From contig JAJDUT010000114.1 in the NCBI GenBank assembly GCA_022826515.1, positions 5,827 through 69,826 of the forward strand: a DNA stretch of 64,000 nucleotides. The letters run 5' to 3'. Positions within the stretch are counted from its first letter, which is position 1; the number at the start of each line of letters is the position of its first letter. The translations under genes were made by a program, and so were the position numbers. The notes beneath the pieces were generated by a model that searched no databases, was not told the origin of the DNA, and saw only the letters and a list, made by a program, of their open reading frames with translations. Positions 9,151-17,383 of this stretch are shown here, piece after piece. The stretch is from Candidatus Latescibacterota bacterium (GTDB taxonomy: Bacteria > Latescibacterota > UBA2968 > UBA8231).

Positions 9151-9184
9151 GAATTAGGAATTAGGAATTAGGAATTGCGAATTG
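9151..9184. repeat. Short tandem repeat, GAATTAG units, between porU and porV
   Basis: Three consecutive GAATTAG heptamers followed by degenerate copies (GAATTGC, GAATTG). A closely related array sits at 13181-13216, in the same position relative to the next gene's leader. Such AATTAGGAATT tracts look like an expandable simple repeat. Confidence 0.75.
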
Positions 9185-9186
9185 CA

Positions 9187-9296
9187 AGAGGAGTGCCTTT
9201 GCAGCAGTGATATTGCCTTAGTACTAGAGGCATCGTTTTTATATTTTATTCCGAGCTGAGGAGGACTCCGCTATGAGGAAATTGACGACCCTGCTG
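9187..9296 (+). repeat. Leader and signal-peptide start block, copy 1 (upstream and 5' end of porV)
   Basis: Positions 9187-9210 are identical (24 bases) to 13217-13240. The ribosome-site block TGAGGAGGACTC (9257-9268) is identical to 13265-13276, and 9277-9296 (first codons of porV) to 13285-13304. Copy 1 has 22 extra bases between the first two blocks. The duplication covers leader, Shine-Dalgarno and the beginning of the signal peptide. Confidence 0.8.
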
Positions 9297-10325
9297 TTGG
9301 CTGGCCTTTGTGTCGGCGCATTGCCCGATGGGGTCCGGGCCACGCCCGAGAGTCGCAGTGCTCCGCTGTTGTTGTTGATCGAGCCGGGTTCCCGCGCCAT
9401 TGCCATGGGCGAATCGTACGTGGCGGTGGCCGATGACGCCACGGCGAGCTACTTCAACCCCGCCGCGCTGGTCGGGCAGAGCAAGAAAAAGCTCCATCTC
9501 TCGCACACCAAGTGGCTGCCGAAGCTAGCCGACGACTTGTCCTACGAGTTTCTGGCCTATTCCCAGCCCGTAGAAGGATGGGGCAACTTTGGCTTCAATG
9601 TCGCGCTGCTGAATCTAGGCGAGCAGATTCGCACGGACGAGCGCGGCAACCAACAAGGCACCTTCCGCAGCTATGACGTGGCTGTGTCTGTGGCCTACGG
9701 GGCGCATATCGGCGACAATACGTCCGCTGGTATCGGCTTGAAGTTCATCCGCAGCAACTTGGCCGATGCGGGGGCCGGCATTGAGCGAGGCCGAGGCGTG
9801 GGCAACAGCTTTGCCGCGGATTTGGGTTTTTTATGGAAACCCGCTCCCAGCCTCAGCTTTGGCGCGGCCCTGCGCAACCTAGGCCCCAAGATCGCCTATA
9901 TCGACGCCGATCAGGCCGATCCGCTGCCCCAGCACATCGTCGTCGGAGTAGCTTACGACGTGATGGATACTCAGTACAACGACCTGATGCTCTCCTTTGA
10001 CCTGTACAAACCGCTGATTGCCGATGGGTCTTTTGTCAGCAATTTGGCCAAGGCATGGGCCGACGAGGGCATGAGCAACGAGTTCAAGGAGATGGACCTG
10101 CACGTGGGCGGCGAATACCAATACGGACTCTCCGCGCGCGAAGGGGAGGCGTTTATCGCGTTGCGGGCGGGCCTTTCTCAGGACACCGACGGCGAGGTGA
10201 GTACCAAGACCTTTGGTGTTGGGCTAAAATACAATCGCTTCCAGTTTGACGTGGCGTATATAATCGGCAGTGAAGACACGGTGGTGGGAGACAATACGCC
10301 CATTTCCATGAACATCATTTTCTGA
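9273..10325 (+). CDS. porV: PorV-family outer-membrane protein of the type IX secretion system
   Basis: PorV is a 14-strand outer-membrane barrel that shuttles T9SS cargo from the translocon to the PorU sortase complex. The 350-residue protein has a signal peptide (LTTLLLAGLCVGALPDGVRA) and the family signature GSRAIAMGESYVAVADDATASYFNPAAL near residues 35-65. Alternating hydrophobic strands follow, with a conserved end (FGVGLKYNRFQFDVAYI). The ATG at 9273 follows an excellent TGAGGAGG site. It lies directly after the porU-like gene, which supports a functional pairing. A second, shorter PorV-like protein is encoded at 25216-26142. Confidence 0.9.
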   Translation: MRKLTTLLLAGLCVGALPDGVRATPESRSAPLLLLIEPGSRAIAMGESYVAVADDATASYFNPAALVGQSKKKLHLSHTKWLPKLADDLSYEFLAYSQPVEGWGNFGFNVALLNLGEQIRTDERGNQQGTFRSYDVAVSVAYGAHIGDNTSAGIGLKFIRSNLADAGAGIERGRGVGNSFAADLGFLWKPAPSLSFGAALRNLGPKIAYIDADQADPLPQHIVVGVAYDVMDTQYNDLMLSFDLYKPLIADGSFVSNLAKAWADEGMSNEFKEMDLHVGGEYQYGLSAREGEAFIALRAGLSQDTDGEVSTKTFGVGLKYNRFQFDVAYIIGSEDTVVGDNTPISMNIIF

Positions 10326-10353
10326 GGGTGTTCCCATCGGACGCTGGTTTTGT

Positions 10354-10400
10354 CTTCGGCGAGCTCAGACTTCGGCGAGCTCAGTCGAGTCGTCGAGTCG
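10354..10400. repeat. Direct repeats of a dispersed CTTCGGC-GAGCTCAG element
   Basis: Two 15-base copies of CTTCGGCGAGCTCAG (10354-10368 and 10370-10384) are followed by two copies of TCGAGTCG (10385-10400). A near-palindromic relative occurs at 44057-44080, inside the 3' end of larB. This fits a dispersed repeat family rather than a local regulatory site. Confidence 0.7.
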
Positions 10401-10437
10401 TTGTCGCGGCGAGCGGCGACACTGCGATTTAGCTCCC

Positions 10438-13182
10438 TTGCTCCTCTTAGGCTTCTGCCTCACACTGCTGTTGTCAGCGACCACCGACGCTGACGCCGAG
10501 TGGCGAATTTTGGCCTTGCGCGTGGATTTTCCGCGCGAAAATCCCGATGAGTTGACGACCACTGGAATCGGCGCGTTTGATCTGCGCTCGGCGGAGGAAG
10601 AGGAAGCAGCAGAAGATTACGTGCTGCCCTATGACCTGCCGCCGCACGACCGCGCTTATTTCGAGCGGCATTTGACCGCGTTGGCGCGTTATTACGAGGT
10701 CGTTTCCGCAGGTCGGGTGGCGATTTCCGCCGAGGTATTCCCCCGCGCCGCACAGCAGGCGTACACGCTTCCCCAATCCATGCTCCACTACGGCAACGGG
10801 CGCACGACCGAGGAGATCGGCGCGAAGTGGATCGAATTGGTGCGCGATGCCCTCCACGCCGCGCAGGCCGATCCCGACGGCCCGCGCTTGGACGAATTCA
10901 ACAGTTTTCTCGTATTCCACGCCGGGGTTGGCTACGAGACCGGCGCACTGAACGACATTCGCTCGGTCTTCCTAGCCGAGCGCGATTTTGCGGATTTTAA
11001 CGGCGGGCCGCTGACCGTGGGTGGCGTGGAGATCGAGCAGGCGTGGATCCTGCCAGAGTCGCCCAGCCTCAACGGTCGGGCCGGTCTCAATGGCTTGTTG
11101 GCCAAGTTTTTTGGCCACCAGTTGGGCCTACCTGGGTTATCCAATTTCGCTGCCGGGCTGCCGGCCTTAGGAGGCTGGAGCTTGATGGACGTGGGAGCCA
11201 ATGCTTCGGGCTACGTGCGGACCGACAGCCTCGCGAGGGTGACTGGGTTTGCGCCGCCGCATCCCATGGCTTGGAGCAAGATGCAGTTGGGATGGATCGA
11301 GCCGGTGGTGGTGCGGCGCGACACCGTACTATCGCTGCTGGCGACGGATCGCAATGGCGAACTGCCCAAGGCCGTGCGCATCCCCATTGCCACAGGTGAG
11401 TACTTTTTGCTGGAGAACAGGCAGCAGCGCGGCCAACGCGGCGTTGGGGAAGACGAAAATAAGGTGTGGATCGTTCCCGATCAGATCACTATAGAAGAGA
11501 GCGTGTGGACGGCGATTGACGAATACGACGCCTTTATCCCGGGGTCGGGAGTGCTGATGTGGCACGTGGATGAGGGCGTGCTGGCGCACGCTGCGGACCC
11601 CAATGCTGCGAACAATCAGCTCCATTGGAAGGGGATTGCCTTGGAGGAAGCCGACGGGTACCGCGACATTGGCGATCCACGCCGTGCGTGGGAGTTGCAA
11701 GTCGATGGATGGCACGACGACCCGTTCTTCGTCGGCGGACAAACGCTGTTCGGCCCAGCGACGCGGCCCGATTCGCGCAGCAATCGGGAGTGGGAGACCG
11801 GCGTTGAAATTGAAGTACTTTCTGCGCCCGGCGATACCATGCAGGTGGCTATACGCTTTGCGCGTGCGCGCCCGGGCTGGCCGCGGGATTTGCCGGGCGA
11901 TGGTCGGCTGCAAGCCGCGGATCTGGACGGCGACGGAATAGAAGAGTTGCTCTTTGAGGCCGAGGGGGGAGTCGGCTATGCGACCGGAAATGGCGTGGCG
12001 GCATGGCAAGTACCAGAAGCGCGGTTGTTGGCGGCTGGAGACGGAGATGGCGATGGCCGGCCCGAGGTTTTTTTGCGGCGCGACGCAGAGGTTAGCGCGT
12101 GGGATGTTGGGGCCGACCAACCGCGGTGGCGGCTAGCGCTGGACGAGGTGCCGTTAGACGCGCAGTTCAGGGCGGGCGCGGAGCCTGAACTGCTGCTAAC
12201 CGGACCGGAACCAATCTACTCGGAACAGATCTACGTGATAGATGCCATAAGCGGCGAGTTAAAGGATCAAAGGTCGCCGATGATGCCCTCGGCTGCAGGC
12301 GATTTGGCTGGCGACGGCCAAGTCGAGTGGATCTTTGCCGCGGTCGGCGGACAGGTTGAGATCGGAGCACAGGTCGTCGAGTTGGGCGATTCGCTCGCCG
12401 CGCCGCCGGTCTTGGGCGATTTGGACGGTGATGGCCTGTTGGAGGTGGTTTTGCTTGCACGCAGTGGAGCGGTACACGCCCTGCGCACCGACGGATTGGG
12501 CCAAGCCGACTTTCCCACGGCCTTGCCGCGCTTTGCCGAGGTCGGCGATCTGGTCTTTGAGCCGGTGCTTTGCGACGTGGATGCCGACGGCAAACAGGAG
12601 ATATTCGTCGCCGGCCACAGCGGGATTTTTGGCGTAGATGACGATGGGCGGCTCTTGTCGGGCTTTCCTCTGCTGATGGCCGCTCCCCCGACGGGATCGC
12701 CGGTGGTATTAGACTTAGACGGCGCTGGCCGGTTGGCGCTAGCGGCCTTGGATAGCACGGCTGTATATGCGTGGGATTTGCAGCGGGTGGCGGCGCAGTA
12801 CACCGGAGGACCGGCCCATTGGCCGCAGGCCGGTGCCGATGCGGCTGGATCGCGGACCGCGCTGGTGGCTGGTCGTCCCGTTGTAAGGCCCGAGATGCCC
12901 TTGCTGGGCCGAGTCTATTGCTATCCCAATCCAGTCGGCCCGGATGAAGAAGCCCATTTGCGCTTTGCGCTGAGCGCGGCCGGGCGCATCGAAGTGGAGG
13001 TGTTCGATGCGTTGGGCGGGCGCGTTGGCAAGCTCCGCCGCGACGGTTTGGAAGCCGGCGAGCGCGAGATTACTTGGTCGGTGAAAGGCTATGACAGCGG
13101 CCTGTACTTATGCCGATTGATCGCGCACGGCGACGACGGGCGGCGCGGGGAAGCCGTGGTCAAAATGGCGGTGAGTCAGTGA
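10438..13182 (+). CDS. M6-like secreted protein with degenerate zinc site, VCBS/FG-GAP-like repeats and T9SS sorting domain
   Basis: A 914-residue exported protein built like immune-inhibitor-A (M6) metalloproteases. It starts with a signal peptide (LLLGFCLTLLLSATTDADA), has FERHLTALARYYEVVSAGRV in the N region and GGWSLMDVGANASGYV with MAWSKMQLGWIEP typical of M6. Where M6 enzymes have HEFGHxLGLPD this reads KFFGHQLGLPG (K223, F224, H227), so the first zinc His and catalytic Glu are gone. Residues about 480-780 hold integrin-like/VCBS repeats (DLDGDGIEELLFE, LGDLDGDGLLEVVLLA). The end (VYCYPNPVGPDEEAHLRF ... GLYLCRLIA) is a T9SS type-A sorting domain. The start is a TTG at 10438; the frame is open further upstream, so the start is uncertain. 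Probably a binding or structural surface protein rather than a protease. Confidence 0.82.
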   Translation: MLLLGFCLTLLLSATTDADAEWRILALRVDFPRENPDELTTTGIGAFDLRSAEEEEAAEDYVLPYDLPPHDRAYFERHLTALARYYEVVSAGRVAISAEVFPRAAQQAYTLPQSMLHYGNGRTTEEIGAKWIELVRDALHAAQADPDGPRLDEFNSFLVFHAGVGYETGALNDIRSVFLAERDFADFNGGPLTVGGVEIEQAWILPESPSLNGRAGLNGLLAKFFGHQLGLPGLSNFAAGLPALGGWSLMDVGANASGYVRTDSLARVTGFAPPHPMAWSKMQLGWIEPVVVRRDTVLSLLATDRNGELPKAVRIPIATGEYFLLENRQQRGQRGVGEDENKVWIVPDQITIEESVWTAIDEYDAFIPGSGVLMWHVDEGVLAHAADPNAANNQLHWKGIALEEADGYRDIGDPRRAWELQVDGWHDDPFFVGGQTLFGPATRPDSRSNREWETGVEIEVLSAPGDTMQVAIRFARARPGWPRDLPGDGRLQAADLDGDGIEELLFEAEGGVGYATGNGVAAWQVPEARLLAAGDGDGDGRPEVFLRRDAEVSAWDVGADQPRWRLALDEVPLDAQFRAGAEPELLLTGPEPIYSEQIYVIDAISGELKDQRSPMMPSAAGDLAGDGQVEWIFAAVGGQVEIGAQVVELGDSLAAPPVLGDLDGDGLLEVVLLARSGAVHALRTDGLGQADFPTALPRFAEVGDLVFEPVLCDVDADGKQEIFVAGHSGIFGVDDDGRLLSGFPLLMAAPPTGSPVVLDLDGAGRLALAALDSTAVYAWDLQRVAAQYTGGPAHWPQAGADAAGSRTALVAGRPVVRPEMPLLGRVYCYPNPVGPDEEAHLRFALSAAGRIEVEVFDALGGRVGKLRRDGLEAGEREITWSVKGYDSGLYLCRLIAHGDDGRRGEAVVKMAVSQ

Positions 13183-13216
13183 ATTGGGAATTAGGAATTG
13201 AGAATTAGGAATTGGG
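13181..13216. repeat. Short tandem repeat related to 9151-9184
   Basis: GAATT-GGGAATTAG-GAATTGA-GAATTAG-GAATTGG units, overlapping the stop codon of the M6-like gene. It is the counterpart of the array upstream of porV. Confidence 0.7.
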
Positions 13217-13304
13217 AGAGGAGTGCCTTTGCAGCAGTGAGATCGCCTTTTAGAGGTTACGAGTTGAGGAGGACTCTTCTATGGGGAAATTGACGACCCT
13301 GCTG
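13217..13304 (+). repeat. Leader and signal-peptide start block, copy 2
   Basis: Second copy of the block found at 9187-9296: identical 24 bases at 13217-13240, identical TGAGGAGGACTC at 13265-13276 and 20 identical bases at 13285-13304 covering codons 2-8 of the next gene. The bodies of the two proteins are unrelated, so the shared start was acquired by duplication. Confidence 0.8.
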
Positions 13305-16300
13305 CTGGTCGGCCTAATGCTCGGCTGGGCGAGCGCATCCCGCGCCCAAAACCACCCGGAGTTGGCGTGGCAGGTGGTAGAGACCGAGCACTTCCGCATT
13401 TTTTACCACAAAGGACTGGAAGGAGCGGCGGCGCGGGCGGCGCGCATTGCCGAAGCGGCGTATGCACCCCTTACCGAGCTGTATGGGTACGAGCCTGACG
13501 GGCGCGTGCGGATCGTGCTCAAGGACCACGACGATTACGCCAATGGCGCGGCTTTTTTCTATCAAGACACCATTGAGATTTGGGCCACGTCGCTGGACCA
13601 CGACTTCGACTTGCGCGGCAGTTCGGACTGGCTGCGCAACGTAATAACCCACGAATTTGCCCATATTATTTCGCTGGGGGCAGCGCGCAAAGGCGTGCAG
13701 CGCGTCCCCGCGCTCTACTTGCAGTACTTTGGCTACCAGCGAGAGAAAAACCGGCCGGACATTCTCATCGGCTATCCAGATGTCATCGCCTCCTATCCGG
13801 TGATGGGTACGGTGATGCCGATGTGGTTGGCTGAGGGGGCAGCCCAGTACGGGACTGCGACTACGGGGCACGACCGCTGGGATGCCAATCGCGACATGGT
13901 GCTCCGCTCGTTGGTGCTGGCGGACGAGCAGCTATCCTTTGAGCAGATGGGCGTCTTTGGCAAGCAGGGCTTTGGCAACGAATACGTGTACGATCACGGC
14001 TTTGGCTTGGTGCGCTACATCGCCGAGACGTACGGAGAAGAAAAAGTCGCCGAACTGTACCGGGCCGCGTCGCAGTGGCATACACTCGCCATTGACGGGG
14101 CGTGCAAAAAGGTCTTGGGCAAGAGCGCGGACGAGCTGTACGGCGAGTGGATCGAGTCCATGCGGCAGGGCTATCGGGAGCAGGTAGCGGCGTTGGGGCC
14201 GCTGCGCGAGGGCGAACGGATCGTGGATGTTGGCTTTTCCAATCTGCGGCCGCGACTGGCGCCCAATGGCGAGCAATTGGCGTATCTGTCAACGCGCAAG
14301 CGGCACCATTACCCACACGGCTTGATCGTGCGCGACCTCGCTACTGGTGAGGAGGAGGTGGCAGCCTTTCCGGCGGCGGCTTCGACCGTGGATTGGTCGC
14401 CGGACGGGCGCAAGCTGCTCTTTTCGCGCATTGACCAAGCCGACAAATACGGTTCGCGGCAGGCGGATATTTACGAATGGGATTCTGCGGCCGACGGTCC
14501 TAGTTTTTGGCGCAATATGCTGTGGATGGTGCCGGCTATGGTCAGCGGCACGGCACCGGAGCCGCCGAGTGTTAGGCGACTGACGCGGGGGATGCGGGCG
14601 CTGTATCCGACCTATTCGCCCGATGGCGAGTGGATCGTCTTCGTGCAAAACAAGGGCACGAGCAACAACTTAGCGATGGTGCGGGCCGATGGCACGGGAC
14701 TGCGCTATCTAACCCATTTCGCGGACGGTACTCAGCTTTACACGCCGCGCTTTTCGCCCGATGGCCGCAAGCTGGCGTTTGCTATTGCGCGCGAGGGGCA
14801 GCGCGACATTGCCGTGGTGGAATTGGACGAGGAAGGAGATTTGCTCGCCGAAGAAGCATTCGATCTCGCCATTGCCACGCCCGGCACGGACCGCGACCCC
14901 GCGTGGAGCGCGGACGGCGCGGAGCTCGTGTTTGCGTCGGATTTTAGCGGCATTTTCAATATTTATGCTCTGAACTTAGAGACGCGTGCGCTGCGGCAGG
15001 TAACTAATACTGTTGGCGGTGCATTTAGCCCATCGGTCGGCGCGGAGGGCGAGGTCGTCTTTACGGCTTATACGGCGGCTGGCTTTGAGATTCGTCGATT
15101 ACAGGACGAGGGGACGCCGGTGGCGGCTGAAGAGACGTGGTTTTCTCAGGATTTGCCGCTGGATTGGGGCGGTACGTCCGTGGCTGCGTTGCCGAGTGCG
15201 CCGCAAGCGTATGGCATTGACTTTCTCAAGACCGGGATCCTGCCGAGGATATTCATTGACGAAGGGTACTTCAAGGCGGGTGCGTACCTCAGTGCTGGCG
15301 ATGTGCTCAATCGCCAGAGCGTATTCGCCGGGGGTGCCATCGCGCCGACCAATGCCGACCGCGATTTGTTCGCCATATACGAGTTTAAGGGATTCCGTCC
15401 CACTTTCTTTTTACAGCTATTCAATCAGCGCCGACACTCGGCTCGCGGCGATAGCTCGGAGGCGCGGACGATCATTGTCAACGCCGTCAACTACAACTTG
15501 AGCCAGTTCAACGCAGGGGTGCGCGGCAAATTGGGGCGCTACGGGGAGTTGACGGCCTCGGCCACGTACGAACGCTACGACGCCAGTGTCGAGAGCGACT
15601 GCCTCGTCTGCAAAGGCGACGGACAGGTCGGATTTGAGCGCACTGCCCAGCGGCCCTTTGGCTATACCTATCTCAATGGCTTTGGGCTGGGGCTGGCCTA
15701 TCGGCTGGAGATGATTGCGCGGCGGCGGGACCGCGATATAAGCCCTGTGGGTCGCCAGCTCTACGCACGCTACGATCGGATGTTCAACTATTTTATCGAC
15801 GGCTTTAACGAGCAGGCGTCTTTTATCGACGAGAACTATATCAAGCTGTTCTACAATCAGTTTACCGTCGATTGGCGAGAGCACATGAGTATGCCCGGCA
15901 ATAGTCGCTTGGGCCTGCGACTGTACGGCGGCTGGATCGACAGCGAGGCCGTGAACGACACGTCGCGGGTAGGTGATTTTTTCGACTATCGCCTCGGTGG
16001 TCTCAACTTTATGAAGGGCTATACGTTTTACAGCGTTGAGGGGCGCAAGGCCCTGATGGGCACGGCGACGCTGCGCTTTCCCTTGCTGCCGAGTATGGAC
16101 AAGCGCATTGCGCAGCTATATTTCGACAAAGTGTATGGCGCGGTGTACACTAGTATGGGCAAGGCTTGGGATCGGAGCATAGGTGAGTGGAACGAACGGT
16201 ATGGACGCGATGGCCCGCTGCGGGATGTGGGGGGACAGTTGCGCTTTGACTTGATTTCATATTACAGCATTCCGACGCGGGTGCAGGTGGATGTGGCTTA

Positions 16301-16370
16301 TGGGATTGATGAGGTGCCAGATAAGGGGCGGTGGAAATCTTATTTTACGGTGTTGTTTGGGTATTTGTAG
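13281..16370 (+). CDS. Metalloprotease (HEFAH)-TolB-like propeller-outer-membrane barrel fusion
   Basis: A 1029-residue exported protein with three parts. Residues 1-22 are a signal peptide. Residues about 25-300 form a gluzincin/peptidase MA-like domain, with VETEHFRIFYHKG at its start, a zinc motif HEFAH (H124, E125, H128) and a likely third ligand E185 (WLAEGAAQYG). Residues about 315-610 are WD40/TolB-like propeller blades (LAPNGEQLAYLS, DWSPDGRKLLFS, YSPDGEWIVFVQ, FSPDGRKLAFAI, WSADGAELVFAS). The last 400 residues look like a surface-antigen-type barrel ending GRWKSYFTVLFGYL. This predicts a surface protease anchored by its own barrel. Homologues are usually annotated only as PD40-domain proteins; substrate unknown. 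Confidence 0.82.
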   Translation: MGKLTTLLLVGLMLGWASASRAQNHPELAWQVVETEHFRIFYHKGLEGAAARAARIAEAAYAPLTELYGYEPDGRVRIVLKDHDDYANGAAFFYQDTIEIWATSLDHDFDLRGSSDWLRNVITHEFAHIISLGAARKGVQRVPALYLQYFGYQREKNRPDILIGYPDVIASYPVMGTVMPMWLAEGAAQYGTATTGHDRWDANRDMVLRSLVLADEQLSFEQMGVFGKQGFGNEYVYDHGFGLVRYIAETYGEEKVAELYRAASQWHTLAIDGACKKVLGKSADELYGEWIESMRQGYREQVAALGPLREGERIVDVGFSNLRPRLAPNGEQLAYLSTRKRHHYPHGLIVRDLATGEEEVAAFPAAASTVDWSPDGRKLLFSRIDQADKYGSRQADIYEWDSAADGPSFWRNMLWMVPAMVSGTAPEPPSVRRLTRGMRALYPTYSPDGEWIVFVQNKGTSNNLAMVRADGTGLRYLTHFADGTQLYTPRFSPDGRKLAFAIAREGQRDIAVVELDEEGDLLAEEAFDLAIATPGTDRDPAWSADGAELVFASDFSGIFNIYALNLETRALRQVTNTVGGAFSPSVGAEGEVVFTAYTAAGFEIRRLQDEGTPVAAEETWFSQDLPLDWGGTSVAALPSAPQAYGIDFLKTGILPRIFIDEGYFKAGAYLSAGDVLNRQSVFAGGAIAPTNADRDLFAIYEFKGFRPTFFLQLFNQRRHSARGDSSEARTIIVNAVNYNLSQFNAGVRGKLGRYGELTASATYERYDASVESDCLVCKGDGQVGFERTAQRPFGYTYLNGFGLGLAYRLEMIARRRDRDISPVGRQLYARYDRMFNYFIDGFNEQASFIDENYIKLFYNQFTVDWREHMSMPGNSRLGLRLYGGWIDSEAVNDTSRVGDFFDYRLGGLNFMKGYTFYSVEGRKALMGTATLRFPLLPSMDKRIAQLYFDKVYGAVYTSMGKAWDRSIGEWNERYGRDGPLRDVGGQLRFDLISYYSIPTRVQVDVAYGIDEVPDKGRWKSYFTVLFGYL

Positions 16371-16465
16371 AAACGCAGATTGTTAGGGGCGCACATTGCG
16401 ACAAGTACAACCAACAAGCACGGAACCAGTTCAAACCGCATTGTTGTGATGCGGAGGGGGTAGAG

Positions 16466-17383
16466 ATGTTACAGCACATGGCAATTCCGCATCCGTTCCC
16501 CTATCAGGGTAGTAAGCGCGGTATTGCACGGCATATCCTCGCGCATTTTCCGCGCGATGTCGATTGCCTCATTGAGCCTTTTTGCGGGTCTGGTGCCGTT
16601 TCTCTTGCTGCTGCCGCGCACGGGCTCGCAAAGCGATTTTGGCTCAACGATTTGAACGAACCTTTGATGGCGCTGTGGGAAGAAATTTTGCAGCGGCCAA
16701 ATGAGCTGAGCAAAAACTACGAACAGTTGTGGACGGAACAGTACCCGGATAAAAAGGCTTTCTTCCTCGACATCCGCGATAAATTCAATGCGGCACACCG
16801 ACCTCATCACTTGCTCTATCTGCTAGCGCGCATAGTAAAAGGCTCGGTGCGGTACAGTGCCGAGGGCTTGTTCAATCAAAGCGCGGACAATCGGCGGTCG
16901 GGCATGCGTCCCATACTTATGCAGCGCCAGATACTCGGTGTTCACGCGCTGCTTGCCAGAAAAACCACACTTTCCGCAGTAGATTTCCGCAAGGTGGTCT
17001 CGGAGGCCGAGAAAGAGGATCTCATTTACATGGACCCGCCCTATCAAGGCACTTCCTTTACGAGAGATCACAGATATTGTAGCGGGCTGAGCTATGCTGA
17101 GTTTGCAGACGCGCTCGAAATCCTGAATGACCGAGGGCTTTCGTATATGGCGAGTTACGACGGTAAAACCGGCGAAAAAAGTCACGGCAAGCCACTCCCC
17201 CGTTCGCTTTCCCTCACTCATTTGCACATTAGTGCCGGGCGCTCAAGCCAAGCCACACTCTTGGGCGATAAGAGCGAGACCGTCGAATCTCTGTATATTT
17301 CGCCCGCTTTAGTGGAGCGCTTGAAAGATGGTCAAAGACATGATAGAATACCGCAAATTCAGCAGGAGCTCGCTTTGGAATGA
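16466..17383 (+). CDS. D12-class (Dam-like) DNA adenine-N6 methyltransferase
   Basis: Transfers a methyl group from S-adenosylmethionine to adenine in a short DNA site. From the ATG at 16466 (after GGAGGGGG) it has 305 residues; the longer open frame reaches back to 16331 but would overlap the previous gene. Motif X is FPYQGSKRGIARHIL (11-25), motif I FCGSGAVSLAA (39-49) and motif IV DPPYQG (190-195). It overlaps the downstream endonuclease by ATGA, so it is very probably the modification enzyme of a type II restriction-modification pair. The recognition sequence cannot be read from the protein. Base composition falls towards the 3' end compared with the flanks. Confidence 0.9.
   Translation: MLQHMAIPHPFPYQGSKRGIARHILAHFPRDVDCLIEPFCGSGAVSLAAAAHGLAKRFWLNDLNEPLMALWEEILQRPNELSKNYEQLWTEQYPDKKAFFLDIRDKFNAAHRPHHLLYLLARIVKGSVRYSAEGLFNQSADNRRSGMRPILMQRQILGVHALLARKTTLSAVDFRKVVSEAEKEDLIYMDPPYQGTSFTRDHRYCSGLSYAEFADALEILNDRGLSYMASYDGKTGEKSHGKPLPRSLSLTHLHISAGRSSQATLLGDKSETVESLYISPALVERLKDGQRHDRIPQIQQELALE

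Noticed and set aside
10384..10425. Hairpin TGTCGC ... GCGACA after porV as a terminator
   Set aside because: The stem is short, it lies within repeats and has no T-run after it.
16331..16465. Upstream extension of the methyltransferase frame
   Set aside because: It would overlap the preceding gene and lacks a ribosome site; the ATG at 16466 follows GGAGGGGG and sits just before motif X.
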